From Diphasiastrum complanatum (Eukaryota; Streptophyta; Lycopodiopsida; Lycopodiales; Lycopodiaceae), in assembly GCA_029204225.1 (NCBI GenBank), contig CM055099.1, positions 46,938,042 to 47,002,041 on the forward strand: a DNA stretch of 64,000 nt. The letters are read 5' to 3'. A program made the position numbers and the translations under genes. Under the pieces are notes generated by a model. The model was not told the origin of the DNA. It saw only the letters and a list, made by a program, of their open reading frames with translations, and searched no databases. This document shows, in pieces, positions 35,519 to 45,991 of the stretch. The number at the start of each line of letters is the position of its first letter. The first letter of the stretch is position 1.

Positions 35519-36200
35519 TGTTAAAAATTCACAATTCTAGCTTGACTAGTTTTGGTCATATGACTTGTAAATAGTTAGATGGTCATGATGTGGCTTGTCA
35601 CACGTGCCAAATAGCATAGGATTCCATTCATAAGGATGTTCTCAAGTAGACCCAAGTGTTAGAACCTTTGGAATGAGTCCAAATTATGCTTAGATACAAG
35701 GGAGAAAAAATAGGAGCTATTTTTGGTAATTTTTGCATCGTTGAGGGATCTCCAAGATTCCAACCCTAACTTGGTAGGGATGAAAGATCCACCAAAATTA
35801 GCATTAGGGATAGGTTTAGGGCTACTCATACCTGCCCAAAACCGCGATGGATCATGTATATATAGGTGATGATATCTCACCAAAATCAATCAAGCAATTT
35901 CATGTTTTTTCTCTCATAATGGTGCAATTGCTCTCTATGTTCATAATTGTTTGAGTACTTGTGATTACTAATGATTATAGGATTGAATGTAGGTCTGGTG
36001 TACAGTACTCAGACTGTGGGAGGCCGTACTTTCACACGTGTGAAGCCTTCTTCAAGGATTTGGGCCATTTAGTGAGGTTCAAGCATAGGTTTTTGATGGA
36101 TTTTGATGGTTCAACTTGTGCTAATCTTATGAAATCATAATCTATTGTTTTCCTCATCATTTCAAGTGTTTTAGGATCCTTATTTGCTGTAATTTTTACA
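35519..36200 (+). repeat. Copia-N 5' LTR
   Basis: It is 682 bp, starting TGTTAAAAATTCACAATTC and ending GCTGTAATTTTTACA. TATATATA at 35857-35864 is the probable promoter. A short ORF of about 76 codons on the minus strand of both LTRs is an incidental frame. Confidence 0.97.
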
Positions 36201-36212
36201 TGGTATCAGAGC
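36201..36212 (+). other. Primer binding site, initiator tRNA-Met (Copia-N)
   Basis: TGGTATCAGAGC directly follows the LTR end. It is the standard plant Copia primer site. About 800 bp of leader without a gene follows up to the gag ATG at 37012. Confidence 0.96.
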
Positions 36213-37011
36213 CTAAAGGCTGAAATGAGCTAAATCCTTGGTTTTCATTCAATTTGATCACAATTTTTGATCTAAATCTTGTGTAGATTGGATCTTAGCA
36301 TCTAGTATTGATTCTAGAACTCAAAGTGAGTCAAATACATTGGAGATTGGTGTTGTGTGACTTCATTTGCAGGTGTTTAGGTGTCTAAAACCAGAGGCAA
36401 AGTTGAATTCAATTCACATTACCAAGATAGCAAGTTTTGCTTGCTCCAAGCATTGATTTCTAAGCGAGTTTTGGAGGTGATTTCATAGAGGAGGCTTTCT
36501 AGCATTCAAGAAGAGGGAAGATCAGAGTTTTGGGCACTCTTCAAGGCTGTTCTAAGGTGTAGTAGACACCTCCTAAAGTGATTTAGGTTCAGTCCAACCA
36601 TTGCTTGACTTATGCACCAAATTAGATCAATTTTTCATCAATTTTGATCATTTTTTGCTTGTGATTGGGTAGTAGATTGTGTTGCATCCTCATTAAGTTC
36701 CATTTAGATCTTTTACAAGTGATTTTGGAAGTATATTAGGTTGCTGAAATTCACTCTTGATCAGATCATTTGGAAGCTTTAATGTTCTTTATAGAAAGAG
36801 GGGCAATTCTACTAGTATTGTCTACTTCAATCAAGCAAGTGCATTGTTTCTAGTATTCTATGATTTAATTTTGTTAGAGATCATTCTTAGATCTTTATAG
36901 GAAGTCTATTACTGATCTTTTCAGGTCCCTAAGAAGTGGGATAAGGTAGACCTTCAATCAAATCAATAGAAGTAACCTTCATTTGTGTCAAGTCCTTGAT
37001 TAGGAGACTAG

Positions 37012-38445
37012 ATGGCATCTATAAATGCATATCTTTTGGATACTAATGAAAGGTTCAACAAAACTAACTATTCCATATGGAAAGTTAGAATGGAATCTAT
37101 CATGATCATGCAAGATCTGATGGAAATTGTAAATGGTAAGGAGGGTGAACCTATTCATCCTCAAGAAAAAGCCAAATACATCAAGAGGTGCAATGTTGCA
37201 CTACATTGCATAAAAATGAATGTTGCAAATGAACTCTTAAGAGAGGTAGGAGATTGCACTTCAGCTCAAGATGCTTGGGAGACTTTGCAAAAGGTCTATG
37301 AATCCAAGAACCAAACTAGAATGTTAGCTTTGAAGAATCAAATCTATAGAAGCTATCAAAAGAAAGGAGAGAGTGCACATACTTTTGTCCTAAGAGTAAA
37401 GGAATTGAACAAAGAGCTAGCCTTTATAGGTGACCCTATCAAGGATGAAGAGCTTGTTCAACTCATATTGAATGGACTAAGCTTTGAATTTGACAATTTG
37501 GTTCAGGGATATGCAATTATGGGTAAGCTACCCATACTTGAAGAACTCCAAGGCACACTCATGGCCGAGGAATCAAGAAGGAGCCAAATGCAAGAGAGGA
37601 TGGATAGGCTTTCCATCCAAGGTGGAGATGACCAAGCTCTCTTCACCAAAGGCAAAGGCAAGTCCAAAGGCAAAGGATCAACATTCAAGAAGTCTACAAA
37701 GCTTGAGGATCAAGAAGGACCCCCAAAGGCATGTCCATCAACCACCAAAGTCAAGAAGGACAAATCAAAGGTGAAGTGCTACTATTGTAGCAAGATGGGG
37801 CATTATGCCTCGGAATGCTTCAAGAGGAAGCAAGATCAAAGCCAAGCCAACATGAGCAAAGAGGAGGAGGAGGAGAGTTCACATGAGGACTCTCTCATGA
37901 TGTCCATATTATCTTCAACAAGCTTCAAAGGAGAAGATCCTTGGTGGATTGACTCGGGTGCTAGTTCACACATGACTAGTAAAAGGGAGTTTTTCTCTTC
38001 TCTCTTATCTTATGATGGACCTATAAAGTCTATCTATATAGCAAATGATGAAGCTTGTAAGATTGAAGGAGTTGGTAGCATTCCCCTTTGCTTAGGATCT
38101 TCCAAAAAGATCAACATAGAAGGTGTTTTGTACATTCCTACAATAACAAAGAATCTACTAAGTGTTGGCCAAATGGTAGACAATGGTTTCAATGTTGACT
38201 TTGCTTCAAATGAATGTTTCATCAAGAAGAAGGGTAAGATAGTGGCTAAGGGCACTAGACTTGGCAAACTTTATAAGCTGGATGCATTTGTGAATACTAA
38301 TGTTGTCAGAGGAGATCTTCAAGGGCAAAAGTGGAGCCATCAAGGCTCACATATCAAGGCAAAGGACAGCAACTTGAGGGTATCTCATCCAATTCTTATG
38401 CTTTATCTAGTCTTGAAGAACCGTCTAATGTTGAAGATGCATTGA
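37012..38445 (+). CDS. Copia-N Gag-protease polyprotein, truncated at the integrase deletion
   Basis: The frame opens MASINAYLLDTNERFNKTNY and continues through the Gag capsid region (WKVRMESIMIMQDLMEIVNG, AQDAWETLQKVYESKNQTRM, KDEELVQLILNGLSFEFDNL). A Lys-rich stretch (KGKGKSKGKGSTFKKS) follows, then the nucleocapsid knuckle CYYCSKMGHYASEC (about residues 255-268, C-x2-C-x4-H-x4-C) and the protease motif WWIDSGASSHM (about 310-320). KNLLSVGQMVDNGF and KLYKLDAFVNTNVV mark the GAG-pre-integrase entry. From about residue 431 the frame runs into RT-region DNA read out of frame and ends after 45 or so meaningless residues. Gag and protease look intact. Confidence 0.93.
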   Translation: MASINAYLLDTNERFNKTNYSIWKVRMESIMIMQDLMEIVNGKEGEPIHPQEKAKYIKRCNVALHCIKMNVANELLREVGDCTSAQDAWETLQKVYESKNQTRMLALKNQIYRSYQKKGESAHTFVLRVKELNKELAFIGDPIKDEELVQLILNGLSFEFDNLVQGYAIMGKLPILEELQGTLMAEESRRSQMQERMDRLSIQGGDDQALFTKGKGKSKGKGSTFKKSTKLEDQEGPPKACPSTTKVKKDKSKVKCYYCSKMGHYASECFKRKQDQSQANMSKEEEEESSHEDSLMMSILSSTSFKGEDPWWIDSGASSHMTSKREFFSSLLSYDGPIKSIYIANDEACKIEGVGSIPLCLGSSKKINIEGVLYIPTITKNLLSVGQMVDNGFNVDFASNECFIKKKGKIVAKGTRLGKLYKLDAFVNTNVVRGDLQGQKWSHQGSHIKAKDSNLRVSHPILMLYLVLKNRLMLKMH

Positions 38446-39962
38446 ACTCCAAAGAATGGTATAAAGCTATGTTGGATGAGTATGATGCCTTGATTGAGAA
38501 TGAAACTTGGTTGCTTGTTGAGAGACCTCAAAGGAATGTAATAGGATGCAAGTGGGTCTTCAAGCTTAAATTGAATGCAAATGGGAGTGTTAACAAACAT
38601 AAAGCAAGATTAGTTGCAAAAGTTTATGCTCAAGAGAGATGGATAGACTATGAGGAAACTTTTGCACCGGTGGCCAAGATGGTCACAATAAGACTAATCA
38701 TTGCACTTGCATCACATTTTGGATGGATTCTATGTCAAATGGATGTCTCTAATGCTTTCTTGAATGGTTTTTTGGAAGAGGATATCTATATGGAGCAGCC
38801 ACAAGGGTTCATCAAGCATGGAATGGAGAACAAAGTATGCCATCTCCAAAGAAGCATCTATGGCTTGAAGCAAGCCTCGAGATCTTGGAATTCAAGACTA
38901 CATTGCTATCTTATTTCACTTTCTTTTGTTCAAAGTGAATATGATCCCACTCTTTACATTAAGTTTGATGATGTTGGTATTGTACTTTTACTCATTTATG
39001 TAGATGACATCATCATTAGTGGAAATAGTGTTGATGGTATTGAAAAAATCAAGATAGATCTATCCTTAGAGTTCAAGATGGTAGATCTAGGGTGTCTTCA
39101 CTTCATCTTAGGCATAGAAGTACTTAGAGGGTCTGATTTTATCTTTATAAGTCAAGTAAACTATGCTCAAAGTCTTTTGAAGAAGTTTAAGATGGAAGTA
39201 TGCAAAAGTGTTGACACACCAATGGAGCAAAATGTAAAAGTGCCAAATGAAGATGATGAAAGATCCTTCATGGACATCACTTTGTTTAGGCAACTTATAG
39301 GTTCCTTAATGTGGATCACTATAACTAGACCAGATCTTAGCTTTAGTGTATGTAGGTTGAGCCAATCCATGCAAAAGCCATTGAATATCCATTGGAAAAA
39401 GGCTAAGAGGATTCTAAGATACATCTCGGGTACATTGGATTTTGGGATTCTATATAGAGGAGATGTGATTAACCTTCTTGCATTTAGTGATTCAGATTTT
39501 GCAGGGGACAAGAGGGATAGGAAATCAACAAGTGCCTATTCAACTTTCATAGGAGAAGGTATGGTTTCATGGCTTTCAAAAAAGCAAGAAACTATATCTC
39601 TATCTTCAACCGAGGCCGAGTACAAAGCTTTGACAACCACTACAAAGGAGGTACTTTGGATCAAGAGATTATTGGTGGAACTAAAGATCATGGATTCAGA
39701 GGAGGCACCAATCATCTACAATGACAATATATCAGCCCAACACCTTGCATCTAACCCAATCTTCCATGCAAGATCTAAGCACATTGAGATATGCCATCAC
39801 TTTGTGAGAGAAATGGTGCAAGCCAAGGAGATTGCTTTGGAGCATGTTCCAAGCAATGAATGTGTAGCTGATCTACTTACTAAACCACTTCAAAAGACAC
39901 CTTTTATGAAGTTCAGATCATCACTTGGAGTGATTAGTAAAGCAATGATTGAACCAAGCTAG
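38331..39962 (+). CDS. Copia-N reverse transcriptase-RNase H
   Basis: This open frame of 543 codons covers the complete Copia RT and RNase H. RT blocks are ENETWLLVERPQRNVIGCKW, KHKARLVAK, QMDVSNAFLNGFLEEDIYME, YGLKQASRSWN and the catalytic YVDD at 38997-39008. RNase H blocks are AFSDSDFAGDKRDRKSTSAY, SLSSTEAEYKALTTTTKEVL, IYNDNISAQHLASNPIFHAR, SKHIEICHHFVREM and CVADLLTKPLQKTPF. Homology to the linker before RT reaches back to about 38307 (QRRSSRAKVEPSRLTY), upstream of the first ATG. The frame was therefore part of a longer polyprotein. It is offset by one base from the gag frame, so translation would need a -1 frameshift or separate initiation. Confidence 0.95.
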   Translation: MEPSRLTYQGKGQQLEGISSNSYALSSLEEPSNVEDALNSKEWYKAMLDEYDALIENETWLLVERPQRNVIGCKWVFKLKLNANGSVNKHKARLVAKVYAQERWIDYEETFAPVAKMVTIRLIIALASHFGWILCQMDVSNAFLNGFLEEDIYMEQPQGFIKHGMENKVCHLQRSIYGLKQASRSWNSRLHCYLISLSFVQSEYDPTLYIKFDDVGIVLLLIYVDDIIISGNSVDGIEKIKIDLSLEFKMVDLGCLHFILGIEVLRGSDFIFISQVNYAQSLLKKFKMEVCKSVDTPMEQNVKVPNEDDERSFMDITLFRQLIGSLMWITITRPDLSFSVCRLSQSMQKPLNIHWKKAKRILRYISGTLDFGILYRGDVINLLAFSDSDFAGDKRDRKSTSAYSTFIGEGMVSWLSKKQETISLSSTEAEYKALTTTTKEVLWIKRLLVELKIMDSEEAPIIYNDNISAQHLASNPIFHARSKHIEICHHFVREMVQAKEIALEHVPSNECVADLLTKPLQKTPFMKFRSSLGVISKAMIEPS

Positions 39963-39976
39963 ATAGTGAGGAGGAG
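39963..39976 (+). other. Polypurine tract of Copia-N
   Basis: The purine-rich ATAGTGAGGAGGAG directly precedes the 3' LTR TG and follows the RNase H stop codon. Confidence 0.9.
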
Positions 39977-40658
39977 TGTTAAAAATTCACAATTCTAGCT
40001 TGACTAGTTTTGGTCATATGACTTGTAAATAGTTAGATGGTCATGATGTGGCTTGTCACACGTGCCAAATAGCATAGGATTCTATTCATAAGGATGTTCT
40101 CAAGTAGAGCCAAGTGTTAGAACCTTTGGAATGAGTCCAAATTATGCTTAGATACAAGGGAGAAAAAATAGGAGCTATTTTTGGTAATTTTTCCATTGTT
40201 GAGGGATCTCCAAGATTCCAACCCTAACTTGGTAGGGATGAAAGATCCACCAAAATTAGCATTAGGGATAGGTTTAGGGCTACTCATACCTGCCCAAAAC
40301 CGCGATGGATCATGTATATATAGGTGATGATATCTCACCAAAATCAATCAAGCAATTTCATGTTTTTTCTCTCATAATGGTGCAATTGCTCTCTATGTTC
40401 ATAATTGTTTGAGTACTTGTGATTACTAATGATTATAGGATTGAATGTAGGTCTGGTGTACAGTACTCAGACTGTGGGAGGCCGTACTTTCACACGTGTG
40501 AAGCCTTCTTCAAGGATTTGGGCCATTTAGTGAGGTTCAAGCATAGGTTTTTGATGGATTTTGATGGTTCAACTTGTGCTAATCTTATGAAATCATAATC
40601 TATTGTTTTCCTCATCATTTTTAGTGTTTTAGGATCCTTATTTGCTGTAATTTTTACA
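39977..40658 (+). repeat. Copia-N 3' LTR
   Basis: It is 682 bp, the same length as the 5' LTR. Visible differences are CCATTC/TATTC-type changes near position 107, GACCC/GAGCC near 130, GCATCG/CCATTG near 220 and TTTCAAG/TTTTTAG near 645. TATATATA falls at 40315-40322. Confidence 0.97.
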
Positions 40659-40663
40659 CTTGG
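40659..40663. repeat. Target-site duplication of Copia-N, right copy
   Basis: CTTGG repeats the five bases before the 5' LTR. Gypsy-C coding sequence resumes in the same frame beyond it. Confidence 0.95.
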
Positions 40664-43430
40664 CAACATGCACTTTCTTACGATGAGAAAGTTAAGCTTA
40701 CTAACGAGCAGATCCTACACCACATGGATCCTACGCGCTATGGAGTCCAACGTATACCCGACGCCACCACCGAAAGCACATGTATCAAAGAAAATCAACA
40801 AAAACAACACTACAATCTAATCAAGTGGAGCGATTTACCAAGAGAGGCCATAGTCACGGTGGATGTTGACATTCGAGATCATATAGCGAATGTCAAGGAG
40901 CCTAAACAAAAGATAATGAGCAAAGAAGCAACAGCAACCAACGATGAGGTACAAGGAAAGAAGAAAGTTCCTGAGCCTCTAGCCCAAGGGTCATCGGACC
41001 AGGCTTCAACATCAACTTCAAGGATGTCAAAAGCAATGCAGAAACTATCACTCACGAATTGAGCTAAGATTGACCTTTTGAAGGAAGAAACATTCGAGGT
41101 AAGGCTCCAACCCATGATGTGCCATAAAACTTCAAAAGTTATACCTTGGATGACTAGGTGATATTGTTTCCAAAAGCGCAACAGGAGCTTGATGCAAATT
41201 AGGGGAACGAGGAACAAGTCTATGAAGGACCGAACCGATGAATCTAGCATAGCCAAATGAATAAGACAAAATTGTTCATGTGAGAGTGCAACTCATGCCC
41301 TTACATTGTCAACAAGCTGCAAAAACTATTGATGGAGTATAAAGACTGCTTTGCATGGTCTTACAAAGATTTAAAAGGAATTCATCATCTGTAGTCCAAC
41401 ACACCATATTATTGGTCCAAGGAGCAGGCCAAAGGTGAGTCGTTACTACCGTTGCAACCCAAACTACTCTGAATTGATCAAGCAAGAGTTGCAGAAGTTG
41501 CTCGATGCCGAGCACACAGAATGGGTGTCACCCATAGTCATTGTTCTCAAGAAGAATGGCAAAATGCGAATTTGTGTCAATCTGAAGGCACTTAACATTG
41601 TGACGTGGAGGACCACTTTCCCTTCCCGTTCAAAGAAAGCGTCCTGGATCGAGTAGTTGGAGTAGAAGCCTACAATTTTTTGGATGACTTCAGTGGCTAC
41701 AATCAAGTAAAGATTGCACCTGAGGATCAACACAAGACAACATTTGCCACTGAATGGGGTACATATGGCTATAAGGTTATGCTATTCGGTCTTTGTAATG
41801 CCCCAAGCTCTTTCCAGTGTCTCATGCAAAAGGCATTCAAAGACTACTTACGGAAGTTCCTCAAGATCTTCCTAGATGATCTTTGCGCGCACGGATTCAA
41901 TGAAACACTTATCTCACTTGGAGAAAGTGCTTTTACAATGCCGCAAATTTCAAATATCATTGAATCCAGAGACTCTGCCAATTTTGGGTCACAATTGGTC
42001 TTATCTTAGGCCATATTGTATCTAGACATGGAATCGCCACTGATTTATCTAGGATACAAGTTATCATGGATCTTCCACTCCTTGGAACAATTACTACAAA
42101 ATCTTCAATCTACTCTTTGCGGATTTGGCACGTCCTATCTACAAGCTAACAATTGATCCACATTGGACGGAGGAAGTCTTGCAAACTTTCCAAAAACTGA
42201 AAGATGCACTTTTATCTACAGCAATCTTATAGCCTCCCAATTGGACAATTGAGTCTCACGTGCATACCGACGCATTAAAATATGTTATAGGAGCCATATT
42301 GACCCAGCTATGTGAGTACCAAAAAGATTTTCTCATTCACTTTGCTAATCGACAACTCAACAATGTTGAAATAAACTATTCAACCATTGAATGAGAAGCC
42401 TTGGCTATGGCATTTGTGGTTAAGAAGTTTCGCCATTATCTTATGACAACTCACTTTTTATTCCACACTAATCATCAACCTTTGCTCTACCAAGTCAACA
42501 AAACTTGCAACACAGGGAGAATCACTAGATGATTACTCTTGTTGCTGGAGTTCAATTTTTGTATAGTAATACGCAAAGGAAAGCAACATTATATGGTAGA
42601 TCATGTATCATGAATCAAATCGGCATAGAAGGATTCCCAACCTGATGATGAGTTATCGAATGCTACTCTCTTTTACATGGATGTTGTACCGGATTGGACC
42701 ACAAGAACATCATTGTGCACTTCGGATGCCCAATGGAGATAGTGATTGAGGGACTCACTTTGTCAACAAGACCATCAAGGTCTTATTAGAAGAGTTCTTC
42801 CTGATCCATCGTTTCAGCACGCCTTACTATCCAAGAGGCAATGGCCAAGTTGAATCTTCTGATAAGATTATGTGTGGCATTTTGACAAAGACCATGGAAG
42901 CAATCAGATCAGATTGAGAGCACAAGCTACAAGCTGCTCTGTGAACTTTTAGAACTGCATACAAAGGTAGCATTGAACAAACACCATTCCAACTGGTGTA
43001 TGGCCAAAATGCAATCATGCTGGTGAAATTTCTAGTTCCATCTTTTCTTATTTTCACAGTGCAACGATTGGATGATACATATTGCTCCACCTTTGTCACG
43101 AAGCGCTAAGCAAATTGTGTGAAAAATGCTTGTTAGCGGTCCATGCTTTTGCTGTAGAAAAAACATGTCGCAAGGCTTGGCATTATCGCCGTCTTCAGAA
43201 GAAATATCTCCAAAAGAGAGATTTGGTCCTCATGTACAAGACAAAGGCGATCAAAGAAAAGCTAAAGTTCATTGGTGAAGGCCCTTATCGCATCACCAAC
43301 ATCCTATCACAAGGGGCAGTGACTTTAGAGACAATGGATGGGACACCATTTGCTACGCCCATCAATGGTAGGCAGTTGCACAAGTACTGGTCACCACTAG
43401 CCTTCCCAAACACTTCTTGAAGGGTTCAGG
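40664..43430 (+). pseudogene. Gypsy-C RT, RNase H and integrase, degraded
   Basis: The linker QKQHYNLIKWSDLPREAI is followed by RT blocks SELIKQELQKLLDAEHTEWV, SPIVIVLKKNGKMRICVNLK, a frameshift, VEAYNFLDDFSGYNQVKIAP, TEWGTYGYKVMLFGLCNAPS and the catalytic FLDD near 41870. RNase H (HTDALKYVIGAILTQ-like, about 42260) and the integrase core (about 42720-42990) are broken by stops. The integrase C-terminus is open in the frame from 43082 to 43420, with LKFIGEGPYRITNILSQGAV and TLETMDGTPFATPINGRQLH, a GPY/F-like module. The stop is followed by about 160 bp before the presumed 3' LTR. Confidence 0.87.
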
Positions 43431-43583
43431 ATAGGCTCCTCATCAAATAAAGCCTTAGGTTTTTAGTAAGCAATCTCTTATCCTGAAGCAGCTCATCACC
43501 AGCAATAAACGTCTCAACAGTCTTCTTCCACAACAATTGTAGGCAGGAGTCGTGGGACCATCACCTATTTAGGTGGGAGATAT

Positions 43584-44200
43584 TGTTGGGCACTTAGTGG
43601 GTCCCGCCACTAAAAGTATTGTTTGGCCAAGCCTTACCAAGTGGGCCTCGCCACAATACAGTGCATAAGTAGAGTAATAAGTGCGAGGGCACTGGCATCC
43701 TACGCATATAAGCCCACCCAATGAGCACAAGTAGCAAGTTGTAATTCCTAGGAATAAAAGACTTGGAGCATAAAACTTAAAATAGCATTAGAGTCCCTAA
43801 GTCAAGTTGTTTATAAAAAAACTAAAAGGACCCAAATTAACAACCATATAGCAAATCACAAAAGGCACTTCATCATGCCTTACATAAAAACAACCACCAC
43901 CCAAAGGCAGATTCTATATAATAAAGCAAAGACAAGGACTACATTTGGGTTTCAGCTAAATCTCATTGATTTTCATAGTTGTAGAAGATATCTCTTGGGT
44001 TTTATTCATGCTTCCCTGCTTAGTGACTAGTTGATTATGTTTTAAGTTTTTCAACTCTTTGAGCTTTTTGGCCTCTTATTTTTTCTATTGATATCTTCCA
44101 TTCTCATCTTGCATCTTAATTTTGGTTTGAGCTAAATCTTAGATCTTGTGCAAAGAACAAGATGAGGAGTGGTTGTAGATACAAAGAGATTTCGTAACTT
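43584..44200 (+). repeat. Probable Gypsy-C 3' LTR
   Basis: TGTTGGGCACTTAGTGGGTC follows a purine-rich AGGTGGGAGATA tract, as expected for polypurine tract plus LTR. TATATAATAAAG at 43915-43926 would be the promoter. There is no second copy in the window, so the end is a guess. Confidence 0.5.
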
Positions 44201-45042
44201 TCTTCCTACTTCCCCCATTAATAAAGGGTAATGAATTTAAAAGTTTTGGAGTTTCCTATCTTATATTTCCAAATTCTGGTGTTCCTTGTTGACACGAAAG
44301 AGCATTGTTAGGAAATGGCTTAGCTACCATCTTATAGAAATGTAGAAATGTTTAATCAACATCAACGTAATATGAAGATTATCATGCAACAAACACACAA
44401 CATTGCATTTGATGAAAATTGATTAGGCAGTTCTCAGAAGGAATGTTCATTACATTTCTTATTGCATGTGCTACAAAAGCTCCATACCTTTATTTTTCAA
44501 TTTTGACGTTACCCTCCAATGAGTTTGCAACATAGTTGTTCAAAGTTTTTTCTTCCAACCACTTCCTATATTTGAAGAGATTCAAAAACATAAACACACT
44601 ACTCCTAGTTAAGATCTATTATATCGCTTTTAATTTATAATCACAATCTCATTAAAATAGACGCACTATAGAGATGATGATTGTTTGGTAAAGGTGCAAG
44701 TTCATAATCCTAAAAACCATGCTAATTGCTAACATTAGATCGAATGACATCTAAAATAACCTTGATGATGCCAAATCTCAAATCACTAAAAGAAAAAAAA
44801 CCACTTTTTTCAAGTGGTTAAGAATCAACTTCTATGAAACACTTGGCTAGAACCAAAGCATTCAAAAAAGTGGTAGCTCTTTTTTCAAGTAGTAACCAAC
44901 AGGGAGCATTTGACAAACCAAAGGAAGCGTCATCTTCCTTAATCAATTCTTAGGAGGAATAAGAAAAGAATGCCCTATCCAACTTGCAAGAGTTTCTGCA
45001 CATGTGCATGCTTTACAAGTCTCCGTTTGCATAACTATAGAG

Positions 45043-45209
45043 TTCATTCCATCCTTGGATAAGTGGTCTATCTTGTAGTCATGCAATCTTCAACATTATG
45101 GAGTCCACACACAAAATCTTAGACCATCAACTTCATTCCATCTTTCGATAAGTGGTTTATCATGTAGTCATGCAATCGTCAACATTATGGAGTCCCATTG
45201 GTTGATAAT
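45043..45209. repeat. 89-bp tandem duplication, member of a dispersed repeat
   Basis: Copies start TTCATTCCATC at 45043 and 45132, and both contain GTAGTCATGCAATC and CAACATTATGGAGTCC. The phrase TATGGAGTCC...AAATCTTAGACCATCAACTTCA is also found near 58825-58868 and 62195-62235 (Gypsy-D LTR sequence), so this is probably an LTR fragment of that family. Confidence 0.75.
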
Positions 45210-45972
45210 GATGCAATGATCTGGTGGTTGCATGCAAGGTTCATGTGTTTTGACTGGGATATGCTTGTTGCAGTATCTTATTCAAAAGTTTATTCAACGA
45301 GCTTAAGCCACTTGTTACCCATGTCAGGGCCTTAGTTGCCCGTTCCGGAACCTGACAAAAAAAAAATTGAAAAAACTGTATTTTTTTAACAAAGAAGAAC
45401 AAGCGATACTGAGTCTATGCTGGAGATCCCATTGGTTGATAACCATCAAGAAATGCGCGATGACTGCACACGATGCCATCACCTGACATGGTTTTCAGGA
45501 TGATTTTGACAACCATTGAGGGATAGGAGGAGGACGACTAAGGAGTCCTCACTGTGGTGTCCAGGCTTCCAGCTCCAATTGGGTTTTGCTTTGATTATTG
45601 CTGGCAAGACCAGATCTTGCCATCTTCGGGCCTTTCAGCTCCCATCAATTGTATCTACACCACCAGCTTTGTTGGAAGAACAAAGAGATGCGTACACGTT
45701 AGGATAATCTTAATACGAGCGAACTGAACACCCCTGCAGTGGTCGATGCCTCCTGGGGTCTGCCAGCCAGGTCGCGACTTCATTTTCTCGTCAGCTAAGA
45801 TATCCGTTGGTCCAGTAGCTTGATTCTGATTCACAAAAAAAACTCTACACATTTGTTGCATATCAAGATGCGTCTGGGCAGCGTCCCTCACAAAGAAGGA
45901 AGATGCGGCCAGCGTGTGCCTTATTACCTGTTTTGTATATTTTAAAAAAAACTTTCCGACGCATTACGTTTC

Positions 45973-45991
45973 GGAACGTACAGTACGTTCC
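45973..45991. repeat. 19-bp near-perfect palindrome
   Basis: GGAACGTAC and GTACGTTCC flank a single A. Confidence 0.9.

Larger units (their letters stand above)
35519..40658 (+). mobile_element. Copia-N, complete young Copia element lacking integrase
   Basis: This 5140-bp element has two 682-bp LTRs (TG...CA), perfect 5-bp target duplications (CTTGG), an initiator tRNA-Met primer site, a polypurine tract, an open gag-protease frame and an open RT-RNase H frame. I count about six differences between the LTRs (about 99% identity), so insertion is recent relative to everything else here. The integrase region is missing at about 38303-38310, and the two frames on either side are offset. It sits inside Gypsy-C. 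Confidence 0.95.
33210..44200 (+). mobile_element. Gypsy-C LTR retrotransposon, 5'-truncated, interrupted by Copia-N
   Basis: This plus-strand Ty3/Gypsy element is related to Gypsy-B. It contains gag remnants, two zinc knuckles, protease, linker, RT, RNase H and integrase C-terminus in order, and then a probable 3' LTR at 43584. The 5' LTR and primer site are not found. Copia-N (35519-40658) splits it in the protease-RT linker. All coding parts carry stops and frameshifts. The right end is estimated. Confidence 0.85.

Noticed and set aside
35659-35889. 76-codon minus-strand ORF, repeated at 40117-40347
   Set aside because: It lies entirely in the LTRs of Copia-N. Its duplication follows from the LTR duplication and it matches no known protein.
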